From contig NW_006920869.1 in the NCBI RefSeq assembly GCF_000417875.1, forward strand, positions 1,543,759-1,607,758: a stretch of 64,000 bases of DNA, read 5' to 3'. Below the pieces are notes generated by a model. It was not told the DNA's origin, searched no databases, and saw only the letters and a list, made by a program, of their open reading frames with translations. The position numbers were made by a program, and so were the translations under genes. The DNA is from Pseudozyma flocculosa PF-1. Taxonomy: Eukaryota; Basidiomycota; Ustilaginomycetes; Ustilaginales; Ustilaginaceae. This document shows positions 33,492 through 45,130 of the stretch, in pieces; within the stretch, counting starts at the first letter, position 1, and each line of letters starts with the position of its first letter.

Positions 33492-36400
33492 ATGTCCGGA
33501 AACCTGCAGCTCTTCTGGCAGCTGGCCTCAGCTTCGAAGCAGGATCGACTCGCTTCGTCGGACAAGCTCATTGGGGACCTGCTCGAGCAGCAGAGCGCTC
33601 TGGCTTCAACCTCCAAGGTGACGATCGAGAGCACCGAGCAAGCAGATGACCCGCTGGACGCCGATGGCAGCAACGACCCGTTGCTCGTGTCTGACGAGGC
33701 CGCGCTCCTAGCGGAAGAGGCTATCGGCAATAGGAACGCAGCAGATGTGGCGTACGCCATCAAGCGGCTGATTCGCGGCTTGGCCAGCCCGCGAGAGAAC
33801 TCGCGCCTCGGTTTCGCCGTCGCACTGACAGAGGTGAGCAGCAGGTGTCGCTTCCGGCTTCGCGCCTTCCCGTCGTTGTCGTCATGCCGTCCCCGCATCT
33901 CATCTCTAACGGCCCCGCTCTGTCCCCTTCTCGCTTGCTTTGTCCCGTACCGCAGCTGCTGTCCAACCTCGAGTCCGTCACGAGCCAAGAGATCCTCGCC
34001 CTGATCCTCAAGTACTCGACGCCGCAGGGCTCGATCAGCGGGCAGGAGCAGAGGGATCTGATGTTCGCCAAGCTGTTTGGCGTGCTCGCTCTCGTCCAGT
34101 CTGGGCTTCTCTTCCGCCCCACTTCTTCCCTGGCCCACTTCGAAAGGTCCATGGATGTCCTGCTTGCCCTCACCGGCAAGAAAGCCTGGATGGGCGAGAG
34201 CTGCGGCTGGGTCCTCTATCAGACCATCGGTCACCTTCGCAGCGATGCTGCGCCGGCGTGGGCCGACGATGCTCTCTCGTGGCTGGCGCGGACGGTGGGT
34301 GCCGCGACGGAGAACACGCCAGAGAAGGTGGCGATCCTCTTCCGGCTCGAGCAGACTGGGCGTCTTGGCGCGCGCGACAGCGTCATCGTCCCGCCGTACA
34401 AGGGGACCCACTTGCTGTCGTCTGCCAACCTTCCCACCCTCGCCCGCATTCTTCGGGATGCATCTGCATCCGAGAGCAACGAGGCCGCAACCGGTTCCCG
34501 GCCCGGCTTCCGCCCGCAGCTGCACTTCGTCTGGGATGTCATCCTCGACAGCTATTTCGGCCCCGCCCGCTCAGATTCTTCGTCGCCGGTCGTTCCTTTT
34601 CCCGAATTCTTCCGCGTCGTCGTCGACGAGTCCCTCTTTGCCGCTTCAGGCTCGACGGAGCGCAAGTCATGGGGCTTCCAGGTCTTTGAGCGAGCCCTCG
34701 TTCGCGCCAGCGACGGCGACAAGCCGCTGCTCTTCACTCCCAACTTTATGCGCACCTGGATCAACCAGTTGTCGGGCCAGGACCGCTTCCTGCACAAGGC
34801 GGCGCTCAAGACCGCCTCGACCGTCCAGGACGTCGTCTCGGGCAACCCTAAGATCGGCTTCAGCCTCGTCTCGCAGCTCATCGGAGAGCACGGCCACCAG
34901 AACTTTGACCAGATCACCAAGACCAAGACCGTCTCCGGGGTTCTCTCGGCCCTCGACGTCCAGGGAGTCCGGGAGTACACGCGTCACCTCCGTGACCTGA
35001 TCTGCACGGCTACAGATGCCGCCGGAGCGGATGGGGTCAAGGGAGTCGCTTCGCAACGCAAGTGGGCCCTCGACCAGCTCCTATTGATCGTCAGGACGGT
35101 CTCGATCCCTAAGGATGACGCCTGCGTGCAGGACATCCTCGAGCTGCTCATCGCCCACGGCTACTTTGCGATGAAGCAGCCGCTCAAGAAGAGCCAGATG
35201 CTCGATGTGCTGCCCGAAGTCGAGCTTTCGGACGAGTACAGGCAGCTGTGCCGCTCGCGCCTCCTGTCCTGCCTCTCTGAGCTCTCGTCGCAGACGACGG
35301 TCCTGTCGGACAGCGACGGCAAGAGCCGCAAGGCGCAGGGCATCAACAGCAAGGGCGAGCTGTGGCTGGCCGTCGCGTACGACACCTTGCTCCGATTCGA
35401 CAAGGATGCCAAGACTTTCACCTCCATCTTTGATCGCGACGAGGAGATCGAATCGAGGCTCAAGGAAGGGCGGTCGTGCCTCGACAAGGTCCGCAAGAAG
35501 GAGAATGCCACCAAGGAAGCGGCGCTCAAGGACCAGCTGCGGGCGTTCCGGGTGCTGCTCCTGGCCGGCCTGATCGTCTCGGTGGACGCCGAAGACGGAG
35601 CCGCCGATCTCGTCGAGCCGCTCTGCGATTGTGCCGGCATCCTCTTCTTCGCCGCAGTCCCCAAGTCCAAGAAGGCGGCCGCCGCCGTCCAGGCGGACGA
35701 GCAGGAGGCCGAGGGCATCGACGTGCTCGTCGACTGCCTGGTCAACTTCCTCGAGCTTCCCTCGGCGTTCCTGCGCTTCGTCGCCACCCACGCTTTCGAG
35801 CCCTTCGCCAAGGACATGACGGCCAACAGCCTCGACCACCTCTTTGCGCAGATCGGCCTCGGTCAAGCGACTGAGGGCCAAGCTGAGATGGGCGAAGGTG
35901 CCGGGCCTGACGCGGACGCCGTCGAGGCCGGCGATGGCGAGCAGGTATCTGACACGTCGGCCACCAGCGAGGACGAAGATGACGACATGGACGCCAGCGA
36001 CGCCGACGACGACGAAAACGAGGCCGACGACGTGGACCCAGAGCTTCGTGCCAAGATCCAGGCTGTGCTGCGCGAGGGCGGCATCGCCGAGCCCGACCCG
36101 GAAGACGGCGAGGACGACAACATGGACCAGGATGGCGATGAGGACGACAGCGGCTCCGAGTCGAGCGTCGAGCTCTCGGACCTCGACGACGACCAGATGA
36201 TGCTGCTCGATGACAAGCTGGCAGAGGTGTTCCGCCAGCAGCTCTCGGCCAAAAAGTCCAAGAACAGCAAGAAGGGTGAGTATCGCTTGGGATGGGTGTC
36301 CGGAGCCTGCGAGCTATGGCCCGCGGTCTGCTGAACAAGGTTCTTTGCGCGCGTCCTGTCGCTGCCGCTTCCCATCACCGATCCGAGCAGAGGCGAAGCA

Positions 36401-37472
36401 GGAGGAGAGCATCTTCAAGAACAAGATTCTGGACATTCTCGAGGTGTACGCCCGCAAGCAGCACGCGAACCCGCTCGTGCTTCGACTGGTGTCCCCCCTC
36501 TTCAATCTGGCGAGGGACGACGATGCGGACGAGAAGCAGCTGTCCAACCGGGCTGCCGGGATCCTGCGCTCGCGGCTGTGCAAGGCCAAAGAGCTTCCGG
36601 AAGGCGTCACGGCCGCCGACGTGGCCGAGGAGCTCGAGGAGATGCACACCGTCGTCCGATCCGTCTCCAAGGGCAACGTCGCCGACCTTGCCGCCGCCGT
36701 CATCTTCTACCTGACCAAGATCGCGCTCTCGGGCCGCGGCTCGATCTCGCCTACCGACGATGCGGTCGTCATCGAAGCGTACAAGGCGACGCTGACCGAC
36801 TTCCTCACGCGCCGCAAGTCGCACGTCAAGCCTGCGTTCCTCGTCGAGTCGTTCAAGCGCTTCCCCCAGCTCGGCTGGTCGCTGCGCGAGGATGTCCTCG
36901 ACAGCTGCCGACCGGGAGCTGCAGCCCACTCCTTCCGGCAGCTGACCGCGATGCAGATGCTCCAGGAGATGCTGACGCAGTATGCCCAGACGGCCGACAA
37001 GGATGCGGTGCTGGACTTTGTGCCCCAGGTGAGCCAGTGCATCGGCGAGATTGTGGCCTCGGCCGCCACCGATGCCGAGCCTCCGTACAATGCGGGCCGG
37101 CTCAAGGACACGATCAAGTTTGCGCTCCACGTCGCGCGACTCTCCAAGAGGCTCGCGCCGTCCGAGGACAAGCTGCGCGCCGCATGGAAGGTGGCCAAGC
37201 TGCGCGAGTCGACCGACCAGCTGCAGGCGTGCGAGCGCTTCAAGGCTTCGGCCTCGATCCACGCGCTGGTCAAGCAGCTGTTTGCGATCCTCGAAGGGCC
37301 CAGCGCTGGCGCCGGCGCCAAGGCCGGCAAGGCGGCCTCGCCCTCAAAGGCTGCGACACCGTCCAAGAAGCGACCGAGCGCTTCCCAGGATGCGGCCGGA
37401 GCCAACACTGGGTCGCCCTCTGTCGACGCCAAGCCGGGTTCGGCCAAGAAGGTCAAGGCCAAGAGAAGCTAG
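33492..37472 (+). CDS. POL5: Pol5 / MYBBP1A-type nucleolar protein (DNA polymerase phi)
   Basis: Three exons, 33492-33833, 33956-36275 and 36391-37472, encode 1247 residues with both introns (122 and 115 nt, GTGAGC and GTGAGT donors) in frame. The start matches the Pol5 N-terminus: FWQLAS, a Lys/Asp-rich helix, then AIKRLIRGLASPRENSRLGF, the conserved opening of the HEAT-like solenoid. Residues about 780-865 form a very acidic tract (EDEDDDMDASDADDDENE type), followed by ELRAKIQAVLREGG and DDQMMLLDDKLAEVFRQQ, both family hallmarks. The C-terminus is Lys-rich (KKVKAKRS), fitting nucleolar targeting. Despite its name the family has no convincing polymerase active site; it promotes rDNA transcription and ribosome assembly. 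The first intron falls right after the solenoid-start motif. Confidence 0.93.
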
Positions 37473-39619
37473 AGTTACCAAAGCTGAGCCTCGTCCGACG
37501 GTTTTCGATCCTCGGGAGGAGTCTCAGTAGTGGAAAGGACAGCATATGATGACTTGTACCATAGCCGGCTTGATGGAGTCGGAAGCAGTGGTAGACCCAC
37601 GGCGGCCGAGATGCGGGGACGTGGAGCGAGGCCGGGAAATGGTCATTGACTCTGCCAACCGTGAAAGGGCCGGTTCGCGAGAGCCTTGCAGAGTGGCCGA
37701 GCCGGCATCCTCGACCATGACCGTCGACGTCGTCGGGCGCAACTGCCAGCTAGACGAAAGCGGGACAAATGTGCACGCAGGTGCTCCGCGAGCCCGACGT
37801 TGTGGCCGCGTGCGAGGGCAGGCTGGGGCGGGGCGTTCTTGCGAAGAAGGATCTTCGACGCAGCCGCCGCTGCACGCGAGCGACCCGAACCCCAGAGGTG
37901 CCTGAGGGGGTTTGCGCTTTTCATGCGCTGAATCGGGCGGTGGGCTCAGCCTTGCCTCAGCTAGTCTACCCGCATTCATCACCGGGAAAGGTACAAAGGA
38001 GGCTAGGGTCTGTCCGCTCGCTTCCCTCTGGTTCAGGGGGCGAAGGGATGGTGCCCCTCACGGCCTAACACTCGGTATGTCGCTCTTTGGAAGCGACCGA
38101 GGGGAGCGATGGCGACGAGGCTCGGCGGCGTTGGCGGTGACGGAAGGGGGAGGGCGCATCCCGATGAACACGGCAGTTGATCGGCGTCCGTCGACGTCGT
38201 TGCCTCTGAAAGGCGACAACTCGCTGTGTCAACGGACGGGGTCGTCCTGTCTCTTTTGATGCCATGGACGAATGCAGATACACATACAGATCGATGTCCA
38301 GGGCCCTCGTCGGTCCCGCCCTCGCCGCTTCCATGGTTGCGGTGATGGCCGAAGCTGTGCATTTATCGGTGCGCGAGACGAGACGCCGCCGACGGACCAA
38401 GAGCGACCGACCGACCGAGCCTGCCTGCTGGTCGACCATGCACGTCGAGGACCGTCTCTGTCACACAGTCTGCCCCGCCGGCTTCTGCGGTCCAAATCGC
38501 CGCCGAGGAGCTCAGCTACAAAGGGGCGTGGACCGCTGTGTTGCTATCAACCCGCCGCTTTGGCCCTCGAAGAACCGCCTTCTTACATGCCTGCCTACGC
38601 ATTAGCAGACAGAGAGGGGTTCAGGTACTGTAGACGGCGTGCGTGGCGTGCGTGTGCGTCCACGTACAAAGCGGCGGTACCGCTCGCACCTTAAAAGGGG
38701 TCTCAGGCGTCGAGGAGTGGTGGCCAGGCAGGCCAGCTTTCGAGGTTACTTACTGCGAGGAGCAAGGGCCCGGGGGGTGGTGTTTGATCTGCATGCGTCC
38801 CCGTCTTGTTTTGCAGAAGAAAAAAGGGGACAGGCAGGCAGGTAACTAGGGCGGCCCGCCCACTCGGCGATCTCGACCGGCCCTCGCTGTGCAGCGCAAA
38901 CGTACAAACGATTCAGAGGACCGAGTCCGGCGACCAACCTGCTGGCGAGGGCCACAGCGATGGGCAATATGGACTGAACGCCTCGAGAGGGGCTCGGTCG
39001 TCGAGGGGTGGCTCTGGGTTGGGTTGGTCGCGGGTCGTCGTTGCCTGTCCATGCCCAAAACCAAGCTTAGGAGCGAGGCGGGGAAAGGCCGGGCCAGCTC
39101 AGGCTGAGCTCGACACACGAACAACAGAACGCGCCCGCCCTGTGCGCTTGCTTGAGCCTTGCGCCGGTCGCTGCCTGCCAGCTGCCCGCCAGCCCGCCTG
39201 CCCGCCGTTACCCTGCCAGCGCTGCTGCACCCTGAAAAATTGGATTTTGGCTGCAGGCGGCCACCGACGGCCGAGACCGAGGGGGGGGATTGAAAATACG
39301 GGCTGGGCCCCGATTCTAATACAACTACTCTGACTAGCTGCTGTCGTCCAGGGGGGCCGACTACAAACGGCGAGGCCCGCTTGAATAGAAGAATTGGCCG
39401 TGACTTGGCCAACTCCGATTTCGAAATCGGCACGGCCTGGCGTGGCCTGGAACCAAGCCAGCACCTGCACCGCTCGCCCGCGCTGGGCGTGACGGACAAG
39501 CAGAGGTTGGCGGGCAGCCCCTTTCTCTGGTCTCTCCTGTCGCCTTTGGTTGCGGCCTGGGTTGCGTGGGTCGGCCACCCGTCGGCGCTCGCCGTGCGTC
39601 TGGCAGCGAGCTGTTGGGC
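37473..39619. other. Intergenic region between POL5 and casein kinase I, distal part
   Basis: This is 2.1 kb with the POL5 3' flank and no recognisable gene. Several short frames on both strands lack domain signals. A short motif near 37690-37704 resembles part of a tRNA but lacks the rest of the fold. Confidence 0.5.
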
Positions 39620-40287
39620 TCTGCCAAAATTGAGCCTCGCCTCTCTGCCCCTGCCCCCCTGGGCCCGCCCGCCAGCGTCTCGTCGTCGCCGTCGTCGCTG
39701 TTGAACCCCTCACTCCTCCTGCCTTCGTCTGGTCTCTTTCATACCCATCCCTACCCGTGCCTCTCTCGCAACCCCTCCTCTTTTCCCCTCCCTCCCTCCA
39801 TCCCCTTGATCGCGACCTCCACCGTGCTACTCTCGCGCATCTCGTCGCCTCACAAACTTCGCGGTCTCAGCCATCACGCTGCGCCCTAGTCATTCCGACA
39901 ACCGCCGACACGACCGTCTCCTGTCCGTTCTGCCATCTGCCTCACCCGTTGCAAGTCGGCCGCATATCGAGTGCCCGCCATCGTCCCGCCTCGCAGCCGA
40001 TCCTCCGCTTCGCCCCGCTGTTCGGTCGGTAGCGACCAGCCTCGACGCCTTTACTGGTCTCTGCGTCTCCCCCTCGACTCTGTTGTCAGGTCTTGAAGCC
40101 AACGCCTCGGTCCGGCCTCAGCCCATCTCTCGCAGGGCTCTTTCAGTGCTCCGGTCTGGGCTGCCTCGCTGGACACTCTGCTCCCTAGCCCGATACATCT
40201 GAAAGCTTCGCACTCGACCGCACTTCCAGCCGCCCCTTCCGCCGAAGCGCCCCGACTCTTACTCCTGCTGGCCCGCCCCGTCCCTCC
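39620..40287 (+). promoter_or_regulatory. Pyrimidine-rich promoter and leader of the casein kinase I gene
   Basis: From about 39640 to 40270 the plus strand is C/T-dominated, most strongly at 39755-39805 (CCTCTTTTCCCCTCCCTCCC type). It ends at the start codon at 40288. Such tracts typically mark transcription starts in fungi. I see no clear TATA box. Confidence 0.4.
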
Positions 40288-42243
40288 ATGGCACACCAGT
40301 CCACGCAGCCCTACCACCACTCTTTTGCACCAATGTCGGCACCTCACTCTTCCCACGCCAGCTCTGGCTCCAACGTGGTCGGCGTGCACTACCGGATCGG
40401 CAAAAAGATCGGAGAGGGTTCGTTTGGCGTCATCTTCGAGGGTACCAACCTTCTCAATAGCCAGACTGTCGCCATCAAGTTTGAGCCGCGCAAGAGCGAT
40501 GCCCCGCAGTTGCGCGACGAGTACCGCACCTACAAGATTCTCGCCGGTTGCCGTGAGTCGCACGTCTTGAGGACTGCCCGTCGTCGCCGTCTCGGCCACC
40601 GCTGGCAGCGCCATCTGACCATCTGCCCGGCTGCCTCGCAACTTTGCACTGCAGATGGTGTCCCCCAGGTCTACTACTTTGGCCAGGAGGGCCTGCACAA
40701 CATCCTGGTCATCGACCTCCTGGGCCCATCGCTCGAGGATCTCTTTGACATGTGTGGCCGGAAGTTCAGCATCAAGACGGTCGTCATGACGGCGAAGCAG
40801 ATGGTACGTCTCGGCCGCCGCCGCTGTCTGTTTTGCTTGCGGTGCTCGATGCCTTTCCGCCTTGCTCGGCCAGGACCGCTGATCGTTTCCACTACGATCG
40901 CCCGCTTGGCCGCTCGCGCCCATCTCTTTCGACCATGTCCAGATCACGCGGGTGCAGACGATCCACGAAAAGAACCTCATCTACCGCGACATCAAGCCAG
41001 ACAACTTCCTGATCGGCCGGCCGATGACCAAGCTCGCCAACGTGGTCCTCGTCGTCGACTTTGGCATGGCCAAGCAGTACCGCGACCCAAAGACCAAGCA
41101 GCACATCCCCTATCGCGAGCGCAAGTCGCTCAGCGGAACTGCGCGCTACATGAGCATCAACACCCACCTTGGACGAGGTGAGTTGTCCGGTCTCGTCCGT
41201 CGAGCTGCTCGGTTCCACCCATCGACCCCCACGTATGGCAGAGCTGACGTCGCCGTGATGTCCGCGCTCCCCGATCATTTTCTTCTCCTGTCCCGGCAGA
41301 GCAATCACGTCGTGACGATCTCGAGGCTCTTGGGCACGTCTTCATGTACTTCCTCCGCGGCGGCCTGCCCTGGCAGGGTCTCAAGGCGGCGACCAACAAG
41401 CAAAAGTACGAGAAGATCGGCGAGAAGAAGCAAAGCACCCCCATCAAGGAGCTCTGCGAGGGCTTCCCCGGTGAGTTGCGACGTCGGCCCCGGCCGCGGC
41501 TGCGTTGGCTATGCTGCACGCGCTGACCGGATCCGCCTATCCGGCCTGCGCCGTCCCACCTCGACTCTCGCCGCACTGCAGAGGAGTTCGGCATCTACCT
41601 CAACTATGTCCGCAAGCTCGGTTTCGAGGAGACGCCAGACTACGACTTCCTGCGCGAGCTCTTCACCAAGGTGCTCAAGAGCTCTGGCGAGGCCGAGGAT
41701 GGCGTCTACGATTGGATGCTCCTCAACGGGGGCAAGGGGTGGGAGGCCGGCACCCACCGCGACCGCCGAGACGACCGCGAGCGACACCGCGAGCCTCGTG
41801 CAGCGCTGCCACCGGCGCAGCCCACGCACCCGACGCAGGCGGCGCTGGCGAGGAACGGATCCAAACAGGGGCGCAAGTCCGGCGTTCCTGGGCCACAGCA
41901 GCACATGGCAAGTGAGCGGAGCCAGGCAGCGGCGCTGCGTGCCAGCCACGGAGACTTTCCACAGAACGGGTCAGGGTACGGCGGCGTCGGCCACGCGTCC
42001 AACGTTGCTGTACACGACGCCACCGTCGCAGGTGTTCCTCACCAGAACGGCACGCGCGAACACAGCCAGGTCGGGCAGATGACGCCGACGGGCATGACTG
42101 GCAGCGGCGTCGGCATGGACGCCGGGCGCCGCGCCGAGGCCCGAGGCCAGGTGTCGGGCATGGCCAACGGCGAGGAGCACCCCGCCGAGCGCAAGACGTT
42201 CGGGCAGAAGCTCGTCGACGTGCTGACGTGCCGATGTGGCTGA
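40288..42243 (+). CDS. Casein kinase I, Yck1/Yck2-like
   Basis: Five exons, 40288-40552, 40655-40803, 40943-41177, 41300-41470 and 41582-42243, encode 493 residues (introns 102, 139, 122 and 111 nt). All kinase landmarks are present: Gly loop GEGSFG (42-47), VAIK Lys64, YRDIKPDN with catalytic Asp154, DFG Asp177, then [16 protein letters not shown] and [27 protein letters not shown], which define the CK1 family and the Yck branch. After the domain (about residue 325) comes a Gln/Gly/His-rich tail ending CRCG, in place of the paired terminal Cys of yeast Yck1/2; those Cys may be palmitoylated to hold the kinase at a membrane. In yeasts these kinases act in nutrient sensing, endocytosis and morphogenesis. 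Exact orthology within CK1 is likely but not certain. Confidence 0.95.
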
Positions 42244-43381
42244 GCCGTCGCTCTCAAAGGGCTCGAACCACTCCCCTCTCCTCCATCGCAAGTCCCGGTG
42301 CTCGAATCAGTACGCAGGGGCTCAGGCATCTACTTCGCCGGTGAGGATCGGATCGACTCCGCATCAGCGCCGCTGCCCTGGCCGAGCACGCGCGCGTCCC
42401 GTAAGAAGCTCGGGGGCTGAGCTTGGAACGTCGGCAACATATTCGCGCCTCCCACGATCACCTACTGCGCGGGTTCCGCTGGCCGAATCCGATCAGTGCA
42501 GCGGGCAGAAGGCGACGCCGGCATCGACGGCCGGAGCAGCACGTCGCAGCATGAGCTTGTGGTCTTCCTTCCTCTCTCTTCTCTCGTTTACCTCAGCAAC
42601 GCTCCATCCAAGGCGATCCGAGACCAAGTCCTAGTCTCGGGCCTCAATACCACAGGCCAGGCCGCTCGACGCAGACGCCGGGCTGCCTTCGGTCCCACAT
42701 CCCGATCCTATCTTGTTTCCCGCTTCCCCCCTCTCCGTTGTTTTCTTCTGCTGGGCGTGCGCTGCCGGCCGTTCCCCGTGGCGACTTTGCACGCTCGGCC
42801 CCAAACGTTTCCTCCGTCCCGTTTCTTTGAGCCGCGGAGGACCGTCTCCCTTTTCCTCTTCAAGCTCAGCACATGAAAAAAGCATCTTCTTCTGTCACCG
42901 AATTCTCCCCTTGGCCGCGGCTTACCGGCGAAAGCCACATCTTCCGGGGACCGAACGTTCACGCTCCTTCGCGAATGCACATACATCACACTCGAAAACA
43001 CCCGCGCCCATTCGATCCTCGTCCGGCGTGCGTGCGCGGAAGGCGTATCAGAGATGGGACGAGTGCGACTGAAGTGTGGCACACTCGCGCGGGAAAAGAA
43101 GGTGGCGCGCTTTTGGCCGTCGGTGCCAGAGGGTCGAAGACCTCCACTCGAAGGACGGCTGACGTTTCGCCCGTTGGCAGAAAAGGCGCGGCCTGCTTGC
43201 TTGGCTTCCCGTTCCCCCAACACCTTCCGAACTCGAGGCCCTCTATCGTCTTCCCGAGCTTCATCGTCAGAGCAGCAGAGCCACTCGATTCGTCCCACAC
43301 CACGGCCTGGCAGATCAGATCGACGGTCATCAAAACGGGTGGAAGCTTCGCATCAGACCACCAGGAAGAAGGCTGCCCAGC
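42244..43381. other. Spacer between casein kinase I and COA1
   Basis: 1.1 kb with the CK1 3' flank and the COA1 leader. The DNA at 42700-42870 is pyrimidine-rich, but no gene is visible. Confidence 0.5.
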
Positions 43382-44398
43382 ATGCTTTCAGCACGTACCG
43401 CCAGCGCGCCCCTCTCCGCAGTCGGTCGAGGGATGCTGAACGGGCCCGCGCTCTTTGGATCGAGAGGTGCGCACCGACGCTTTTGATGGCGAGGAAGGCG
43501 TCTGCTTGCTAGAAAGCCGCGCTGATCAGGTGTCTGTTTGAGCGTCGACTGGCAAAGCAGCCCTCGCAAGGAGCCCGAGGACCCGCCCCGTGTCGTTCAG
43601 GACGTATGCCACCTCGAGCAACCTCAACCCGACTCGACCTCAGGCCCGCGTCAAGGCCGAACTGCCCAACGTTCCTGTGCGTACTTCAGCGCGCATGCTC
43701 CATCTACGCCCCACGATCGTAGCTCCTGTTGCGGCCCCGGCTGATTGCGCTCTTTTCTCCTCTCCTCTTGCAGAACCGAAAACCCGTCTTCATCCTGGCG
43801 GCGCTGATCGCTCTGGGGTCATGGTCCGCGTTTGCGTCGTTTGCCACCAACAAGGAGAGGCTGAGCTCCTCCGTGTTCAAGTCGGCGCTGGTACAGCTCA
43901 AGGACTCGGCCGAGGTGCAGCGGGCGCTGGGCGATCCCATCATGCTCGTGCCCAGCACTTTTGGCGACCCCTGGGTCTCGGGTTCGGTGAGTCTGGCTCT
44001 GCGAGGCCACGGAAGGCGCTCTCGTGCTGTAGAGCCGACAATCTGATGGACCTCTTGCCGGCGGCTGCCAACAGGTCAACATGATGCAGGGGAGGGTCGA
44101 CATGAGTTTCAGGCTGCAGGGCCCGAAAGGTGAGCCGAGAGCCATGCTCTGGGACATGGAGATGAACGACCCGCCGCCCTGACACCTTGTCCCGACGTCT
44201 AAATCCTCTGCTACGGCATCTCCCGCAGACAAGGGAACGGCCTACTTCACGTCGATCCGACGCGACCAGAGCAAGTCGTTTGAGGTGATCCGCTTCCTCG
44301 TTGTGACTGACAGCGGCGAGACGGTCCCGCTGCTCTCGCCGTCGGGCGCGAGCCACGACTCTGACGGCGAGATTGAGAGCAACGTTGCGTCGCCGTAG
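43382..44398 (+). CDS. COA1: Cytochrome c oxidase assembly factor Coa1
   Basis: Five small exons, 43382-43466, 43561-43676, 43774-43986, 44075-44129 and 44229-44398, encode 212 residues; introns are 88-99 nt and every junction keeps frame. Exon 1 starts MLSARTASAPLSAVGRG, a typical Arg/Ser-rich mitochondrial presequence, and exon 2 brings FRTYATSS, a likely processing site (cut after Tyr44, Arg at -3). Exon 3 has NRKPVF followed by a single membrane helix (about residues 72-90), then the Coa1 domain (SSVFKSALVQLKDS, EVQRALGD, VNMMQGRVDMSFRLQGPK). Coa1 sits in the inner membrane and helps Cox1 maturation in complex IV assembly. I placed the start at 43382 because the second exon has no in-frame ATG; the splice joining them is inferred but fits exactly. 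Confidence 0.88.
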
Positions 44399-45130
44399 AG
44401 GATTGGCGGCCGAAGGCAATGCGCATGCACATGCACCTGTAGTGGACTCGCGAATGGACCGGAGACAGCGATGCTGCAGAGCAATCAGCAGAGTCCTAAC
44501 ATCTCCCGTCGGGCGGTGGTGGTGGTTACCGGTAGCTGCCAGCGCCAGAATGCACCGGGGTGCCGAAGCCCGATTTCGAGGCCGGTCGGGGACAAAAGTT
44601 CCGAATCGGGGGCAAGGTGCAAGCTCCGTTGGGCGTGGCGGGGCGGGGGCCTTCCTGCCGCCGCCGTGACTGAGGAATCGGCAAAATGACGCGCGCCTGG
44701 CCTTTGGTGGCCCCGCACCTCTCCTCACCTCCGCCGGGCCCACTTGTCCTGCTGCCTTCAGAGCCTCGACCTGCCCTGCTTCGCACTCCTTCCCCTCTTC
44801 TCGATCCTTTTGGCCGCACCTTTTCGAGTGTTCGCTCCTGCTTCGAGATAGCACTCCTGCCCCGACGCTGTCATCGCAACCAGCCACGCCGTACCGAGCT
44901 CACACCACCAGCGCTCTCGGTCACTCGGATCGGGTTCTTGCAGCTCCTCTCTGGAAGCGCATTTCAAGACGTGGCCGCGACTGCTCTCCCTGCCTGCCCG
45001 CGCCTTTCGCTTTGCCACTCGCGCCACGGGCCTCTTTCTCTGCACAGACTGCCACCACCTCGTCCGGGACGCCGACACCACGACCGATGCCTCCGTACAC
45101 ACACCACCACCCCCCGCCCAAGTGACCGCC
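44399..45130. other. Spacer between COA1 and SSK1
   Basis: 0.73 kb; the second half (44700-45120) is C-rich leader-type sequence of the SSK1 gene. No other gene is seen. Confidence 0.5.

Noticed and set aside
37686..37760. Possible tRNA (GCAGAGTGGCCGAG motif)
   Set aside because: The start resembles a Leu/Ser tRNA, but no D-loop GG, no T-loop GTTCGA and no matching acceptor stem follow.
43606..43720. ATG at 43606 as the COA1 start
   Set aside because: It is in a different frame from the Coa1 domain and meets a stop before the domain; the exon at 43382 gives the correct frame and a presequence.
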